A stretch of 50,626 nucleotides of DNA from a virus, in the IMG/VR virus record IMGVR_UViG_3300047297_000246, positions 1 through 50,626 of that record, one strand, 5' to 3'. Shown piece by piece: positions 1 to 8,196 of this stretch (position 1 is its first letter; each line of letters starts with the position of its first letter). Made by a program: the position numbers and the translations under genes. The notes under the pieces were generated by a model that worked only from the letters and a program-made list of their open reading frames with translations, had not been told where the DNA came from and did not search any database.

Positions 1-75
1 ACCCCCAACCCACCAAAATTTTCAACTTGCCCTAAAGCTTCCCCGCATGTTAAAATAGCCCCAAAGGATAACACC

Positions 76-549
76 ATGACAAACTTACCCATCCACTCAC
101 CTGCCGAAGCGCTACAGATCAGTCCCGAGCGGCTTGAGGTCGCAAACTGCTACCTGCAACTACAAGACCACGACCAAGTTGCCGATAACTTAGGCTTAAC
201 ACGCCAGCTAGTTGTGGAAATCTTAGACGACCCCACAGTCAAACGCTATGTAGACCGAGTTTTCTTTGACCTTGGCTACAACAATCGATTTCTTATGCGT
301 GCAGCCATGGATGCACTTATTAAACAAAAGTTTCAAGAACTGCATGAAAGTGGTACCGGATCCACCAAAGACATTGCTGAGCTGCTTGCTATGTCGCATA
401 AGATGTCAATGGATCTACTAGACCGTGAAATACAACTTGAAAAAGCCCGTAGTGGAACCGCACCGCAAAAGCAAGTTAATGTGCAGATCAATGACGACGG
501 TTCAAAATATCAGCAGCTTATTAACCGTTTAATACAAGGTGATAATTAA
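76..549 (+). CDS. Terminase small subunit candidate
   Basis: 157-residue protein, first gene of a three-gene packaging cluster. Small terminase subunits bind phage DNA and recruit the large subunit. An N-terminal segment (about residues 30-55, DQVADNLGLTRQLVVEILDD) reads as a helix-turn-helix; the rest is helical and charged with a basic C-terminal part. No family signature could be confirmed by eye, so the role rests on size, predicted HTH and position one gene before the large subunit. The start ATG follows AAAGGA by 8 bases. Its TAA overlaps the ATG of the next gene (TAATG), implying translational coupling. The alternative is another DNA-binding packaging accessory. Confidence 0.62.
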   Translation: MTNLPIHSPAEALQISPERLEVANCYLQLQDHDQVADNLGLTRQLVVEILDDPTVKRYVDRVFFDLGYNNRFLMRAAMDALIKQKFQELHESGTGSTKDIAELLAMSHKMSMDLLDREIQLEKARSGTAPQKQVNVQINDDGSKYQQLINRLIQGDN

Positions 550-1169
550 TGCTAGAAACAATATGCGAAGTTTTAGTAGATGCCTACAACCGCAACTGGA
601 TTACTGCGCGTGATGGTAATGTGTCGATTCGCCACCATGACCGCGATCACTTCTATATCACACCTAGTGGTGTTCGTAAACAAACTCTGCAACCAGATCA
701 ATTTAAAAAGATTAGTATTCACGGATTATTGTGGCAAGAAGAGTATTACACTGACATCAGTGCTAATCTACGTCCTAGCGGCGAGATTCCTTTACATTTT
801 GGATTGCAAAGAGCAATGGGACAGCACAGCAACGATGTTCGTGTTGTGGTTCATGTACACCCAACTTATTGTATTGCTGCCATGCACGCCGGTATTGATC
901 TCAGCACAATTAGTGATGCGTTTCCAGAACTTAATCGATATACTAAGGTAGCACCTAACGTTCCAGATGTTCCTCCAATTAGCCAAGAGCTTGCTAATCA
1001 ATGTTTCGAGAAGTTACAATTAGATGACCACGGTAATATAGCCTATGACATAGTAGGAATTAAAGGACACGGTGTTGTTGCTATTGACACAAGCCCTTGG
1101 CGTGCCTACGAACATATTGAACGACTAGAGCATATTTGTAAGATTGTTTTAGCGTCGGGGCAGTACTAA
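549..1169 (+). CDS. Class II aldolase/adducin-family protein
   Basis: 206 residues, full length for the class II aldolase fold (fuculose-1-phosphate aldolase, ribulose-5-phosphate 4-epimerase, methylthioribulose-phosphate dehydratase). Every landmark is present: the phosphate-binding GNVSIR near residues 23-28, ITPSG at 37-41, the catalytic-type glutamate in RPSGEIPLHF (E79), zinc ligands in VHVHP (H102, H104) and the third histidine in IKGHGVVAI (H174). It is therefore predicted to be an active zinc lyase or epimerase on a sugar phosphate; the substrate cannot be told. It is joined by TAATG overlaps to the genes on both sides, so it is made together with the terminase subunits, an unexpected place for a carbon-metabolism enzyme. 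Confidence 0.85.
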   Translation: MLETICEVLVDAYNRNWITARDGNVSIRHHDRDHFYITPSGVRKQTLQPDQFKKISIHGLLWQEEYYTDISANLRPSGEIPLHFGLQRAMGQHSNDVRVVVHVHPTYCIAAMHAGIDLSTISDAFPELNRYTKVAPNVPDVPPISQELANQCFEKLQLDDHGNIAYDIVGIKGHGVVAIDTSPWRAYEHIERLEHICKIVLASGQY

Positions 1170-2455
1170 TGTTGTTAGTTTCACGTCCAGATGTAAACTG
1201 TGAGTATATTGAAGAGTTTGATCCGCAGCGCAGATTTATTAAGCTGCCTATTACAAACTACCTTAAACTGCTAGGCATCTGGGATACCATTAACCGACCC
1301 CAAATCGCACTAATCAACGCAGTTAACGATCCTAAGTACCGCTTTGTATGCGCTGCACTAGCGCGACGCCTTGGCAAAACTTATATTGCCAATATTATTG
1401 GCCAGCTAGTAACCCTAGTGCCTGGGTCGAATGTACTTATTATCTCGCCGAACTATAATCTCTCTTCGATCTCGTTTGAACTGCAACGCAAGTTGATCAA
1501 GCACTTTGACTTAGAAGTATCGCGAGATAACTTAAAAGACAAGATTATTGAGCTCTCAAATGGAAGCACAATTCGCATGGGTTCGCTATCCACTGTGGAT
1601 TCAACTGTTGGTCGTAGCTACGACTTAATCATATTTGACGAAGCCGCACTAGGTGAAGGTGGAGAAGCCGCGTTTAACGTTGCACTACGCCCTACCTTAG
1701 ATAAACCGTCGGCTAAGGCTATCTTTATTTCGACACCTCGTGGTCGCAACAACTGGTTCTCACAATTTTGGAATCGTGGCTTTAGTGATAGCTTTCCAGA
1801 GTGGGTCTCACTACAAGCAGACTATACGGAGAATACTCGCATGGCTGAGTCGGATGTGGCGGAGGCTCGCCGTAGTATGTCGAAGGCCGAATTTGAACAA
1901 GAATACCTTGCCTCATTCACCGTGTTTGAGGGTCAAATCTACGAGTTGCAAGAAGCCGATGTTTGTGAACCTCCACCAGACCTGCGAGGTGAAGCTATCG
2001 CAGGCTGTGACCCTGGCTATCGTGACGCCACTGCATTTGTGGTTATCATATATGACCATAGCAGCGACTGTTTTTGGATTGTAGACGAGTACTTGGAGTC
2101 GGAGCGAACAACCGCTCAGCATGCCGAGCAATTTCGTGAACTTTGCGCTCGTTGGGGCGTAGAAACTGTATTCATTGATTCGGCGGCTGCACAGTTTGCG
2201 TCGGACCTGGCCTATCAGTACGACTTAGCTACCACACGCGCTAAAAAAGATGTCCTACCCGGCATTGCCTATGTGCAAACACTAGTAGCACAAAATCGCC
2301 TGCGCGTTGCGCCTCACTGCACCAACGTACGAGCCATGTTTGATCAGTATCGCTGGGATACTAAAGAAGGCCTGCAACGTGAGCGTCCTAAGCATGACGA
2401 ATACTCGCACATGGCTGATGCGGTTCGTTATGCACTTTATACGTATACTTTATAG
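1169..2455 (+). CDS. terL: Terminase large subunit
   Basis: 428-residue packaging motor that pumps DNA into proheads and cuts it. The N-terminal ATPase has a Walker A-type loop ARRLGKT (residues 64-70), Walker B LIIFDEAAL (152-160, D156/E157) and a coupling segment ISTPRGRN (about 187-193). The C-terminal RNase H-fold nuclease has acidic residues at AGCDPGYRDA (D280), FIDSAAA (D336) and HDEYSHMADAVRYAL (D416). Length is normal for the family. The start overlaps the aldolase stop. The family is certain; the packaging strategy (cos, pac or terminal repeats) cannot be deduced here. Confidence 0.94.
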   Translation: MLLVSRPDVNCEYIEEFDPQRRFIKLPITNYLKLLGIWDTINRPQIALINAVNDPKYRFVCAALARRLGKTYIANIIGQLVTLVPGSNVLIISPNYNLSSISFELQRKLIKHFDLEVSRDNLKDKIIELSNGSTIRMGSLSTVDSTVGRSYDLIIFDEAALGEGGEAAFNVALRPTLDKPSAKAIFISTPRGRNNWFSQFWNRGFSDSFPEWVSLQADYTENTRMAESDVAEARRSMSKAEFEQEYLASFTVFEGQIYELQEADVCEPPPDLRGEAIAGCDPGYRDATAFVVIIYDHSSDCFWIVDEYLESERTTAQHAEQFRELCARWGVETVFIDSAAAQFASDLAYQYDLATTRAKKDVLPGIAYVQTLVAQNRLRVAPHCTNVRAMFDQYRWDTKEGLQRERPKHDEYSHMADAVRYALYTYTL

Positions 2456-2473
2456 GTATGGAAAATTTTTGCA

Positions 2474-2502
2474 TTGACTTTTTTGTGCCTATAGTTTATA
2501 AT
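2474..2502 (+). promoter_or_regulatory. Sigma70-type promoter before HNH/portal genes
   Basis: TTGACT (2474-2479), 17-base spacer, TATAAT (2497-2502). Expected start near 2509, about 22 bases before the HNH start codon. It would drive HNH, portal and capsid genes separately from the terminase cluster. No terminator hairpin precedes it. Confidence 0.75.
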
Positions 2503-2530
2503 ACTAATATTACTAAAGCTGTACCAAAAA

Positions 2531-2965
2531 ATGGCCAAGAACACAAATAAACGAATACCTGTAAAGTGGGTACGCGACAAGGCAAAGGCAGCTTACGAAA
2601 AGCAATCCTGTTGTTTCATCTGTGAAACTACCCGGGACCTAGAACTGCATCACCTGCATTCAATCACTGTTCTGCTAGAAAAGTGGGCTGATCGCAAAGG
2701 TTATGACATTAGTACCGACGATGGCATTTTAGCTGTGCGTGACGAGTTTATCAGTGAGCATAAGTCAGAGTTATATGATCAGGTTTACACCCTATGTAAT
2801 CCGCATCATGTAGCACTACATAGCGTTTACGGTAAAACACCTCAACCCGGTTCGGAACCTAAACAGGCCCGTTGGATTGACTTGCAAAAAGCTAAATTCC
2901 TTGGCGGTGATAATACTCACAAGCCTGTTATCGAATCACACTCATTTTTTAGTAGATTTATTTAG
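2531..2965 (+). CDS. HNH endonuclease-like protein
   Basis: 144 residues. A zinc-finger-like HNH pattern is visible: CFIC (C28, C31), LELHHLHS (H40, H41, H43) and LCNPHHVALHSVYG (C89, N90, H92, H93, H97). The insertion between the second and third parts is longer than in compact HNH proteins. HNH nucleases beside terminase and portal genes are known to assist DNA cleavage during packaging in HK97-like phages, so a packaging role is inferred from position. A free-standing homing endonuclease is the alternative. It is the first gene after the 2474 promoter; a clear Shine-Dalgarno before the ATG is lacking. Confidence 0.75.
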   Translation: MAKNTNKRIPVKWVRDKAKAAYEKQSCCFICETTRDLELHHLHSITVLLEKWADRKGYDISTDDGILAVRDEFISEHKSELYDQVYTLCNPHHVALHSVYGKTPQPGSEPKQARWIDLQKAKFLGGDNTHKPVIESHSFFSRFI

Positions 2966-2973
2966 GATAAAAA

Positions 2974-4161
2974 ATGAGTTGGATAACAAAAAGCGCGGAT
3001 TGGTTCCGCGAAAAGCTAAATCCCGCACAAGCTCGAATCGCTCAAGCTGAGGGTACCCAAATTTCAACAAATGCTAAGCTAAGTTATGCACAAGCATTTG
3101 AAAAGCTAGAGTCAGTTAGCAGACCTGTTAATATTGTTGTTAACGGTGCCGCCTCACTAGACTACGACGTAAAAGACAAAGTACACGAAGGTGTTGCCAT
3201 TGGTATTCGCCAAAAGCAGCTAAATACTTTGCTAAACTTTCGTCCTAATCCCTACCAAAGCGTACAGGATTTTCGCACCGCAATATTCACAGACTTCTTG
3301 CTGGAGGGCAATGCGTTTATACACTTTGACGGTGTGTTTATGTATCACCTACCTGCTGGCAGCGTAGAAATCCTAACAGACGAAAAAACATATATCCGCG
3401 GTTATCGCTACAACGGTATTGTAGACTTTAAAGAATCCGAAGTATTTTACTTTCGTGACGTAAGTTCCAAGTCTATTTATCGTGGCAGTAGTCGCCTTGA
3501 AAGTGCCCAGCGTAGCATTAACATTATGTACGCAATGCAGCAGTTTCAAGAAAACTTCTTTGATAATGGTGCTGTTGTAGGCATGGTCCTAACCACAGAA
3601 AACACCTTATCACAAGTAGCCAAGGAGAAAACAATCTCTTACTGGCTACAAAAATACTCTACAAAGCAAGGCGGCAAGCGCCCTATTATTCTTGACAGCG
3701 GCTTAAAGCCTCATACACTAGCGCAAACTAGCTTCAAGGATATGGACTTTGATCAGAGTATTAAAACTCATGACGAAAAGATTATGACAGCAATTGGAGT
3801 TCCTCCAATTCTACTAGCTGGTGGCAATAACGCTAATATCTCTCCTAACCTACGCTTAATGTACTTGGAAACAATACTACCAATTAACCGTAAGTTTATT
3901 AGTGCAGTAGAGCGTTATTTTGGATACGACGTAGAAGCTATTACTAGCTCCGTTAGTGCGCTACAACCAGAACTAAAAGACATTGCTAGTTACCACGCCA
4001 CTCTTGTTAATGGCGGTATTATTTCTCCTAACGAAGCTCGTGTAGAGCTGCGTTATGAAACTAAGCCTGGTAACGACGATTTAAGAGTGCCTGCAAATAT
4101 TGCAGGATCTGCTGCAAACCCAGCTCAAGGAGGCAAACCCGCCTCAGATCAGGGTAACTAA
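2974..4161 (+). CDS. Portal protein, HK97 family
   Basis: 395 residues, the usual length for HK97-type portals, which form the dodecameric DNA channel at one capsid vertex. Recognisable family segments are LLNFRPNPYQS with FLLEGNAFI (about residues 88-117), FYFRDVSSKSIYRGSSRLESA (about 158-178), the loop GIRQKQLN and GVPPILLAGGNNANISPN (about 276-293). The ATG follows AGGATAAAAA. It lies between the HNH gene and the capsid polyprotein, the standard terminase-portal-protease-capsid order. Confidence 0.93.
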   Translation: MSWITKSADWFREKLNPAQARIAQAEGTQISTNAKLSYAQAFEKLESVSRPVNIVVNGAASLDYDVKDKVHEGVAIGIRQKQLNTLLNFRPNPYQSVQDFRTAIFTDFLLEGNAFIHFDGVFMYHLPAGSVEILTDEKTYIRGYRYNGIVDFKESEVFYFRDVSSKSIYRGSSRLESAQRSINIMYAMQQFQENFFDNGAVVGMVLTTENTLSQVAKEKTISYWLQKYSTKQGGKRPIILDSGLKPHTLAQTSFKDMDFDQSIKTHDEKIMTAIGVPPILLAGGNNANISPNLRLMYLETILPINRKFISAVERYFGYDVEAITSSVSALQPELKDIASYHATLVNGGIISPNEARVELRYETKPGNDDLRVPANIAGSAANPAQGGKPASDQGN

Positions 4162-4171
4162 AAGGGGTAAC

Positions 4172-6100
4172 ATGGTAGATAAAAATAAAGTCTTGCACTT
4201 AGCAAGTGCTTTTATTAAGAGTGAACCTCTACCAACTGCCGACGGGAAAATCGATTCTATTACCATCGAAGGTTACGCAAGTACCAATGACGTTGATAGA
4301 CACGGTGACGTAGTACCAGCCAGTGTTTGGGAAGCGGGAATTCAGAATTACTTAAAGAATCCTGTTATCCTTGCTTACCATAAACACGATGAGCCGGCTG
4401 GCAGAATGGTGGAGCATAGAGTTGACGAAAAGGGACTATGGATTAAAGCCAGAATCTCTGCGGCAGCTGAAGATGTTTTCAATCTTGTAAAAGACGGCGT
4501 GCTAACCGCATTTAGCATTGGTTTCCGTATCATGGATGCGGAATATAATTCAGCCTTAGAGCTGTTTGTTGTAAAAGAACTGGAACTTCACGAAATAAGT
4601 GTAGTGAGCGTACCAGCAAATCAAAATACACTATTTAGTCTTTCTAAGGCCTTTCAAACAGCCGAAGAATTTAACAATTTCAAAATGCAGTTTGCACCCA
4701 AAAGCGAGTCAGCTAAAGGGCTAGAATCCTCAACGGAAGCAAAAGGCGATATTAATAAGGAATGGAACATGGATCCAAAAGAATTAGAAAAGTTACTAGC
4801 TGACGCTGCTGCTAAAGCCGCAGAACAAACAGCTAAAGCTCTAGTTGAGGCACAAGCCAAAGCCGCTGCTGAAAAAGCTGCTGCTGAGAAAGAAGCTGCT
4901 GACCTAGAAGCAAAAATCAAGAGTGCAGTTGCTGCAGTAACACCAACTCAAACTGGTGCAGAAACTCTACTAGCAGAAGTTGAGAAGCGTCTAGCTGATG
5001 CACAAGCAGAAAGCAAGAAAGCTCTTGAAGGCCTAGAAGGTGCTCTAAAAGAGAAAGCTGCTGAACTAGAAGCAATTCAAAAATCTCGTATGCAATTCGG
5101 CGACAAAGCAGCTGGTGGCATGCAGTATGCAGACAAAGAAAAGGCAGTTCTACTAGCTAAGATGGCTGGTAAGGCTCTTGAAGGCACTAAGTTTGGCCAA
5201 GAAATGGTTCAAAAGTACGGTGCTCACGTACCAAGCGCAACATGGGAACTAGAAGTTAGCCTAAACATGGAAGACGAAGTTCGTCGCCGCCTAGTAATGG
5301 CTCCTATTTTCCGTAACATTGCAATGCAAACTAACGTTATGACTATCCCTGTAAACCCAGAAGCTGGCGTTGCAACATGGGTAACTAACGCTCAGTTCGG
5401 TACAACAGATTCCGCAGGTGCTGCTCAAACTCACGCACTAAAAGAAATCACTCTAAACGCATACAAAGTTGCTACAAGCGAGTACACAGCGTATGAAGAA
5501 GAGGAAGATGCTCTACTAGCAATTATGCCTGTTATCCGTGACGCTATGATCCGCCGTGTTGCACGTGCTGTTGATCGTGCTATGTTACGTGGTGCTGGTT
5601 CTGGCTCAGATCCAGTTAAAGGTGTAGCATCTTATGACGCAAGCAGCACAGTAACTCTAGATATCAGCGACGCAGCTAAAGCAACTGTTGCTACAATGCG
5701 CGCTCTACGTAAAGATCTAGGCAATTGGGGTCTAGACCCAGCTGATGTTGTTTATATCGTTTCTAGCGACGTTTACTACGATCTACTAGACGACACAACA
5801 TTCCAGACAATGAACCAAGTTGGAACACAGGCTACCCTACTAACCGGTCAAATCGGTTCTATTGGTAACAGCCCAGTTATCGTTTCCAGCGAGTTCGCTG
5901 ACAAGGCAGCAGGTGCCGCAGGTGCTATCGCTGTTGCTCCAGCTAACTTCCTAGTTGGTAACCAACGCGGTCTACGCATCGATACACAAGACCTAGTGGA
6001 AACACAACGTCGTGTAATGGTTGCTAGCCTACGTACTGGTCTAACTCAGACAACTACTAACCAAGGTGCTGGCGTAAGCACACTACGTTACGTAGCTTAA
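4172..6100 (+). CDS. Prohead protease fused to HK97-type major capsid protein
   Basis: 642 residues. Residues 1-170 are a U35/HK97-type prohead protease: IEGYASTNDVDRHGDVV near the start, catalytic-type His in AYHKHDEP (H70), catalytic Ser in TAFSIGF (S115), then the closing LHEISVVSVPANQNT. About 200-330 is an Ala/Lys/Glu-rich coiled coil like the HK97 delta/scaffold region. From about 340 it is the capsid fold, including IPVNPEAGVATWV and DRAMLRGAGSGSDP. ATG 4172 was chosen because AAAGGGG lies just upstream; an earlier in-frame start inside the portal gene lacks this. Cleavage after assembly would free the capsid chain. A ribosome site at 4757 suggests a second, capsid-only product of 443 residues. 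Followed by a TTCG-loop terminator. Confidence 0.9.
   Translation: MVDKNKVLHLASAFIKSEPLPTADGKIDSITIEGYASTNDVDRHGDVVPASVWEAGIQNYLKNPVILAYHKHDEPAGRMVEHRVDEKGLWIKARISAAAEDVFNLVKDGVLTAFSIGFRIMDAEYNSALELFVVKELELHEISVVSVPANQNTLFSLSKAFQTAEEFNNFKMQFAPKSESAKGLESSTEAKGDINKEWNMDPKELEKLLADAAAKAAEQTAKALVEAQAKAAAEKAAAEKEAADLEAKIKSAVAAVTPTQTGAETLLAEVEKRLADAQAESKKALEGLEGALKEKAAELEAIQKSRMQFGDKAAGGMQYADKEKAVLLAKMAGKALEGTKFGQEMVQKYGAHVPSATWELEVSLNMEDEVRRRLVMAPIFRNIAMQTNVMTIPVNPEAGVATWVTNAQFGTTDSAGAAQTHALKEITLNAYKVATSEYTAYEEEEDALLAIMPVIRDAMIRRVARAVDRAMLRGAGSGSDPVKGVASYDASSTVTLDISDAAKATVATMRALRKDLGNWGLDPADVVYIVSSDVYYDLLDDTTFQTMNQVGTQATLLTGQIGSIGNSPVIVSSEFADKAAGAAGAIAVAPANFLVGNQRGLRIDTQDLVETQRRVMVASLRTGLTQTTTNQGAGVSTLRYVA
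4757..4771 (+). promoter_or_regulatory. Internal ribosome binding site and start in capsid gene
   Basis: AAGGAA (4757-4762), 6 bases, then an in-frame ATG (4769-4771) at residue 200. The encoded N-terminus MDPKELEKLL looks like the normal start of an HK97-type scaffold-capsid precursor. Initiation here would give scaffold-capsid without protease, as phage lambda does with C/Nu3. Confidence 0.6.
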
Positions 6101-6116
6101 TCTGTGAAAAGATATT

Positions 6117-6140
6117 GACAGGGCTTCGGCCCTGTCTTTT
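6117..6140 (+). terminator. Intrinsic terminator after capsid gene
   Basis: Perfect 8-bp stem GACAGGGC/GCCCTGTC with TTCG tetraloop, followed by TTTT. It lies 16 bases after the capsid stop. Partial read-through is likely, because no promoter is seen before the next gene. Confidence 0.85.
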
Positions 6141-6170
6141 AAATGGGCTTACTGAGCCTATTTAAAAGAC
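6134..6170 (+). promoter_or_regulatory. Second hairpin overlapping the capsid terminator
   Basis: GTCTTTTAAAT (6134-6144) pairs perfectly with ATTTAAAAGAC (6160-6170). The pairing continues inward through GGGCT/AGCCT with one G-U, a stem of 16 pairs around a 5-base loop. It shares GTC and the T-run with the terminator, so the two folds compete. It ends one base before the Shine-Dalgarno stretch of the next gene. Confidence 0.6.
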
Positions 6171-6184
6171 AAGAAAGGTCACAT

Positions 6185-6751
6185 ATGGCATTGAATCTAA
6201 CAACAAGAGCAGATTACAAGACATATGCCGGTATTAAAAGCACAAACGAAGACGGTATAATCGACTTCTTACTACCTAAAGTTTCACAACTAGTTAAGAC
6301 ATATTGCCGTAGAACCTTTGTGGATTATATGGATACAGATAAAGTGGAAGTATTCCAAGGTGGATATGATACACTAATCTTACAAGAAACTCCTGTAGTA
6401 AGTATAGCAAGTGTACAGTATAGTGCTGATTACGGGCAAACGTATACTGCGTTAACACAATACACAGATTGGGTATTAGACGGCGATAAGATTTTAAGTT
6501 TAAATCCAAACGGTTTTAAGCGCGCAACTAAAGGTTACAAAGTAACTTATCGCGCTGGATACGACGACGTACCAAACGATATTGAATTAGCTGTCCTAGA
6601 CTTGATCAGTTACTATCGTCGTAATGATGGAGCAATTCACAGTGCAAAAACTCCAGGTAGCAATAACGTACAGATTGAATATATCTCTACAACCAGCTTA
6701 CCTGCACATATTCGCAGAGTTTTAGATCAATATGTAGCGGATTACACATGA
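6185..6751 (+). CDS. Head-tail connector (gp6-like)
   Basis: 188 residues with the plan of HK97 gp6-like connectors, which form a ring under the portal. The N-terminus TTRADYKTYAGI and DGIIDFLLPKVSQLVKTYCRRTF is typical helical connector start; middle strands include VSIASVQYS and YKVTYRAGYDDVPNDIELAVLDLISYY-type segments ending in a helix. ATG 6185 is preferred because AAAGG ends 6 bases upstream; an ATG 42 bases earlier lies inside a hairpin. It overlaps the next gene by 4 bases. Confidence 0.75.
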   Translation: MALNLTTRADYKTYAGIKSTNEDGIIDFLLPKVSQLVKTYCRRTFVDYMDTDKVEVFQGGYDTLILQETPVVSIASVQYSADYGQTYTALTQYTDWVLDGDKILSLNPNGFKRATKGYKVTYRAGYDDVPNDIELAVLDLISYYRRNDGAIHSAKTPGSNNVQIEYISTTSLPAHIRRVLDQYVADYT

Positions 6752-8196
6752 GTGCACCAGAGTTCAAAGCTTTATTTAATAGTAATGTTTTTAAATATTG
6801 GTTTGATAAAAACCTGGGTAACTATGGTAAGGGTGCATATCAAAGTTTTGTGCACACAGGACGTAAAGAATCCAAGAAGTTTATTAATGATTCTATAGTA
6901 GACTTCATTTTACCAAAAGAGCGACTAGCTTCTATGCTGGATCCTGGTACAGCTGCTAAACTATTTAATGCCGCAAAAAAGCAAGCACAAGATTTAGCGC
7001 ACGAGGGTATTGAGTACAGGCAGTCCCCTTCCGGACAAGAGCAAATAGTAATCAAAGATATTAAATTCTCCTCAATAGAGACAGTAGTATCAAACGTTTT
7101 AGACTCTATTGGTAGCCAAATAGGCGTACAAGGTATAAAATCACAAATAGTATCTGCTAGAAAAACACAAAAACTTGACCGCGGTCACGTTTTTGGGTTT
7201 GGAAACACACTACTATTTAGAGCTAAAGAAGAACTTCGCAGTGTATCTGCTAAACTTGGCTCACAAAATGACATAACCAGCGAACAGTTAGACGCTTTAG
7301 ATGCGTATATAGATGCACTAATAGACGTACTTGAAGATTTTGACATTCAAACGTCCGATATTGATGATTTAGACGCTCAAATATACGCCAAGTACAGAAA
7401 AACTGCCACTAATTGGTTAATTGAGTGGCAAGCTGATACAGAAAACCAAGGTGCCGGTAACAAAGTAGGTAGAATTTTAGGTAGAACTGGAACAACTACA
7501 CATACTGGTGCTCGCGGCGTATTTACGGGTAAAGCTACAGAAGCAGTTGTAAAGAACTTTATACAACAGTTCATAGACGAAGGCTTGCAAGCTCCAGATA
7601 GTAGCAAGCTAAACCTATTAAATCAAAAATCAAGTCCTACACTAAAGGATATGATTGTAGAAGCGGTACTTAAACCTCTAGATGATTTTAAACCAGTACT
7701 TCAAAAAGAATATTCAGGACAAATTCAGTTACCAAAAGTACCTGTTTCCAGAGTAGACGGAAAAGGTAAGGCAAGCTTAAAGAAGGCTAAAGACTCTTTA
7801 GTAAAGCAAAAACAGAAAGTTAAAGCTGTTCGCGCCAAGAGTAAAAATGCTAAAGTAACTGAAAACACAACTAGTCTAACTAGTCTTAAAAACTTATTAG
7901 ATGCACACTTACAAGATGTAGTAAGTGCAAATATGGGAGATGGTAGTCGTCGTGATATTCTCAACTACAGAACTGGCCGCTTTGCTAGTAGTGTAAAAGT
8001 AGAGAAGCTTTCTCAAAGCCGAGACGGAATGATTACCGCATTTTATACGTATATGAAATATCCGTATGCAACATTTTCCGCAGGTGGTCGTCAACAATAC
8101 CCAGGTAGCCGTGACCCTAAATTGTTAATCTCCAAATCAATCAGAGAAATTGCGGCAGAGACCGTTACCAATAGATTGCGAGCGGTACTAATATGA
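6748..8196 (+). CDS. Neck/tail-completion protein with gp10-like C-terminus
   Basis: 482 residues. The last 90 residues (YRTGRFASSVKV, YTYMKYPYATFSAGGRQQYPGSRDPKLLISKSI) match the pattern of HK97 gp10/lambda Z-type tail-completion proteins that join the tail tube to the head. The first 390 residues are long, helical and unrecognised, which makes the protein three times the usual size of that family. Position between connector and tail terminator fits. The N-terminal part could be an internal or chaperoning extension. It overlaps both neighbours by 4 bases. Confidence 0.6.
   Translation: MSAPEFKALFNSNVFKYWFDKNLGNYGKGAYQSFVHTGRKESKKFINDSIVDFILPKERLASMLDPGTAAKLFNAAKKQAQDLAHEGIEYRQSPSGQEQIVIKDIKFSSIETVVSNVLDSIGSQIGVQGIKSQIVSARKTQKLDRGHVFGFGNTLLFRAKEELRSVSAKLGSQNDITSEQLDALDAYIDALIDVLEDFDIQTSDIDDLDAQIYAKYRKTATNWLIEWQADTENQGAGNKVGRILGRTGTTTHTGARGVFTGKATEAVVKNFIQQFIDEGLQAPDSSKLNLLNQKSSPTLKDMIVEAVLKPLDDFKPVLQKEYSGQIQLPKVPVSRVDGKGKASLKKAKDSLVKQKQKVKAVRAKSKNAKVTENTTSLTSLKNLLDAHLQDVVSANMGDGSRRDILNYRTGRFASSVKVEKLSQSRDGMITAFYTYMKYPYATFSAGGRQQYPGSRDPKLLISKSIREIAAETVTNRLRAVLI

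Noticed and set aside
1-75. Possible promoter or cos/pac site before the first gene
   Set aside because: The 75 bases show a C-rich stretch and a ribosome site (AAAGGA) but no convincing -35/-10 pair, and a packaging site cannot be recognised without the rest of the genome.
580-951. 123-residue plus-strand frame inside the aldolase gene
   Set aside because: The aldolase frame has all catalytic residues and coupled ends; the other frame shows no domain and no ribosome site.
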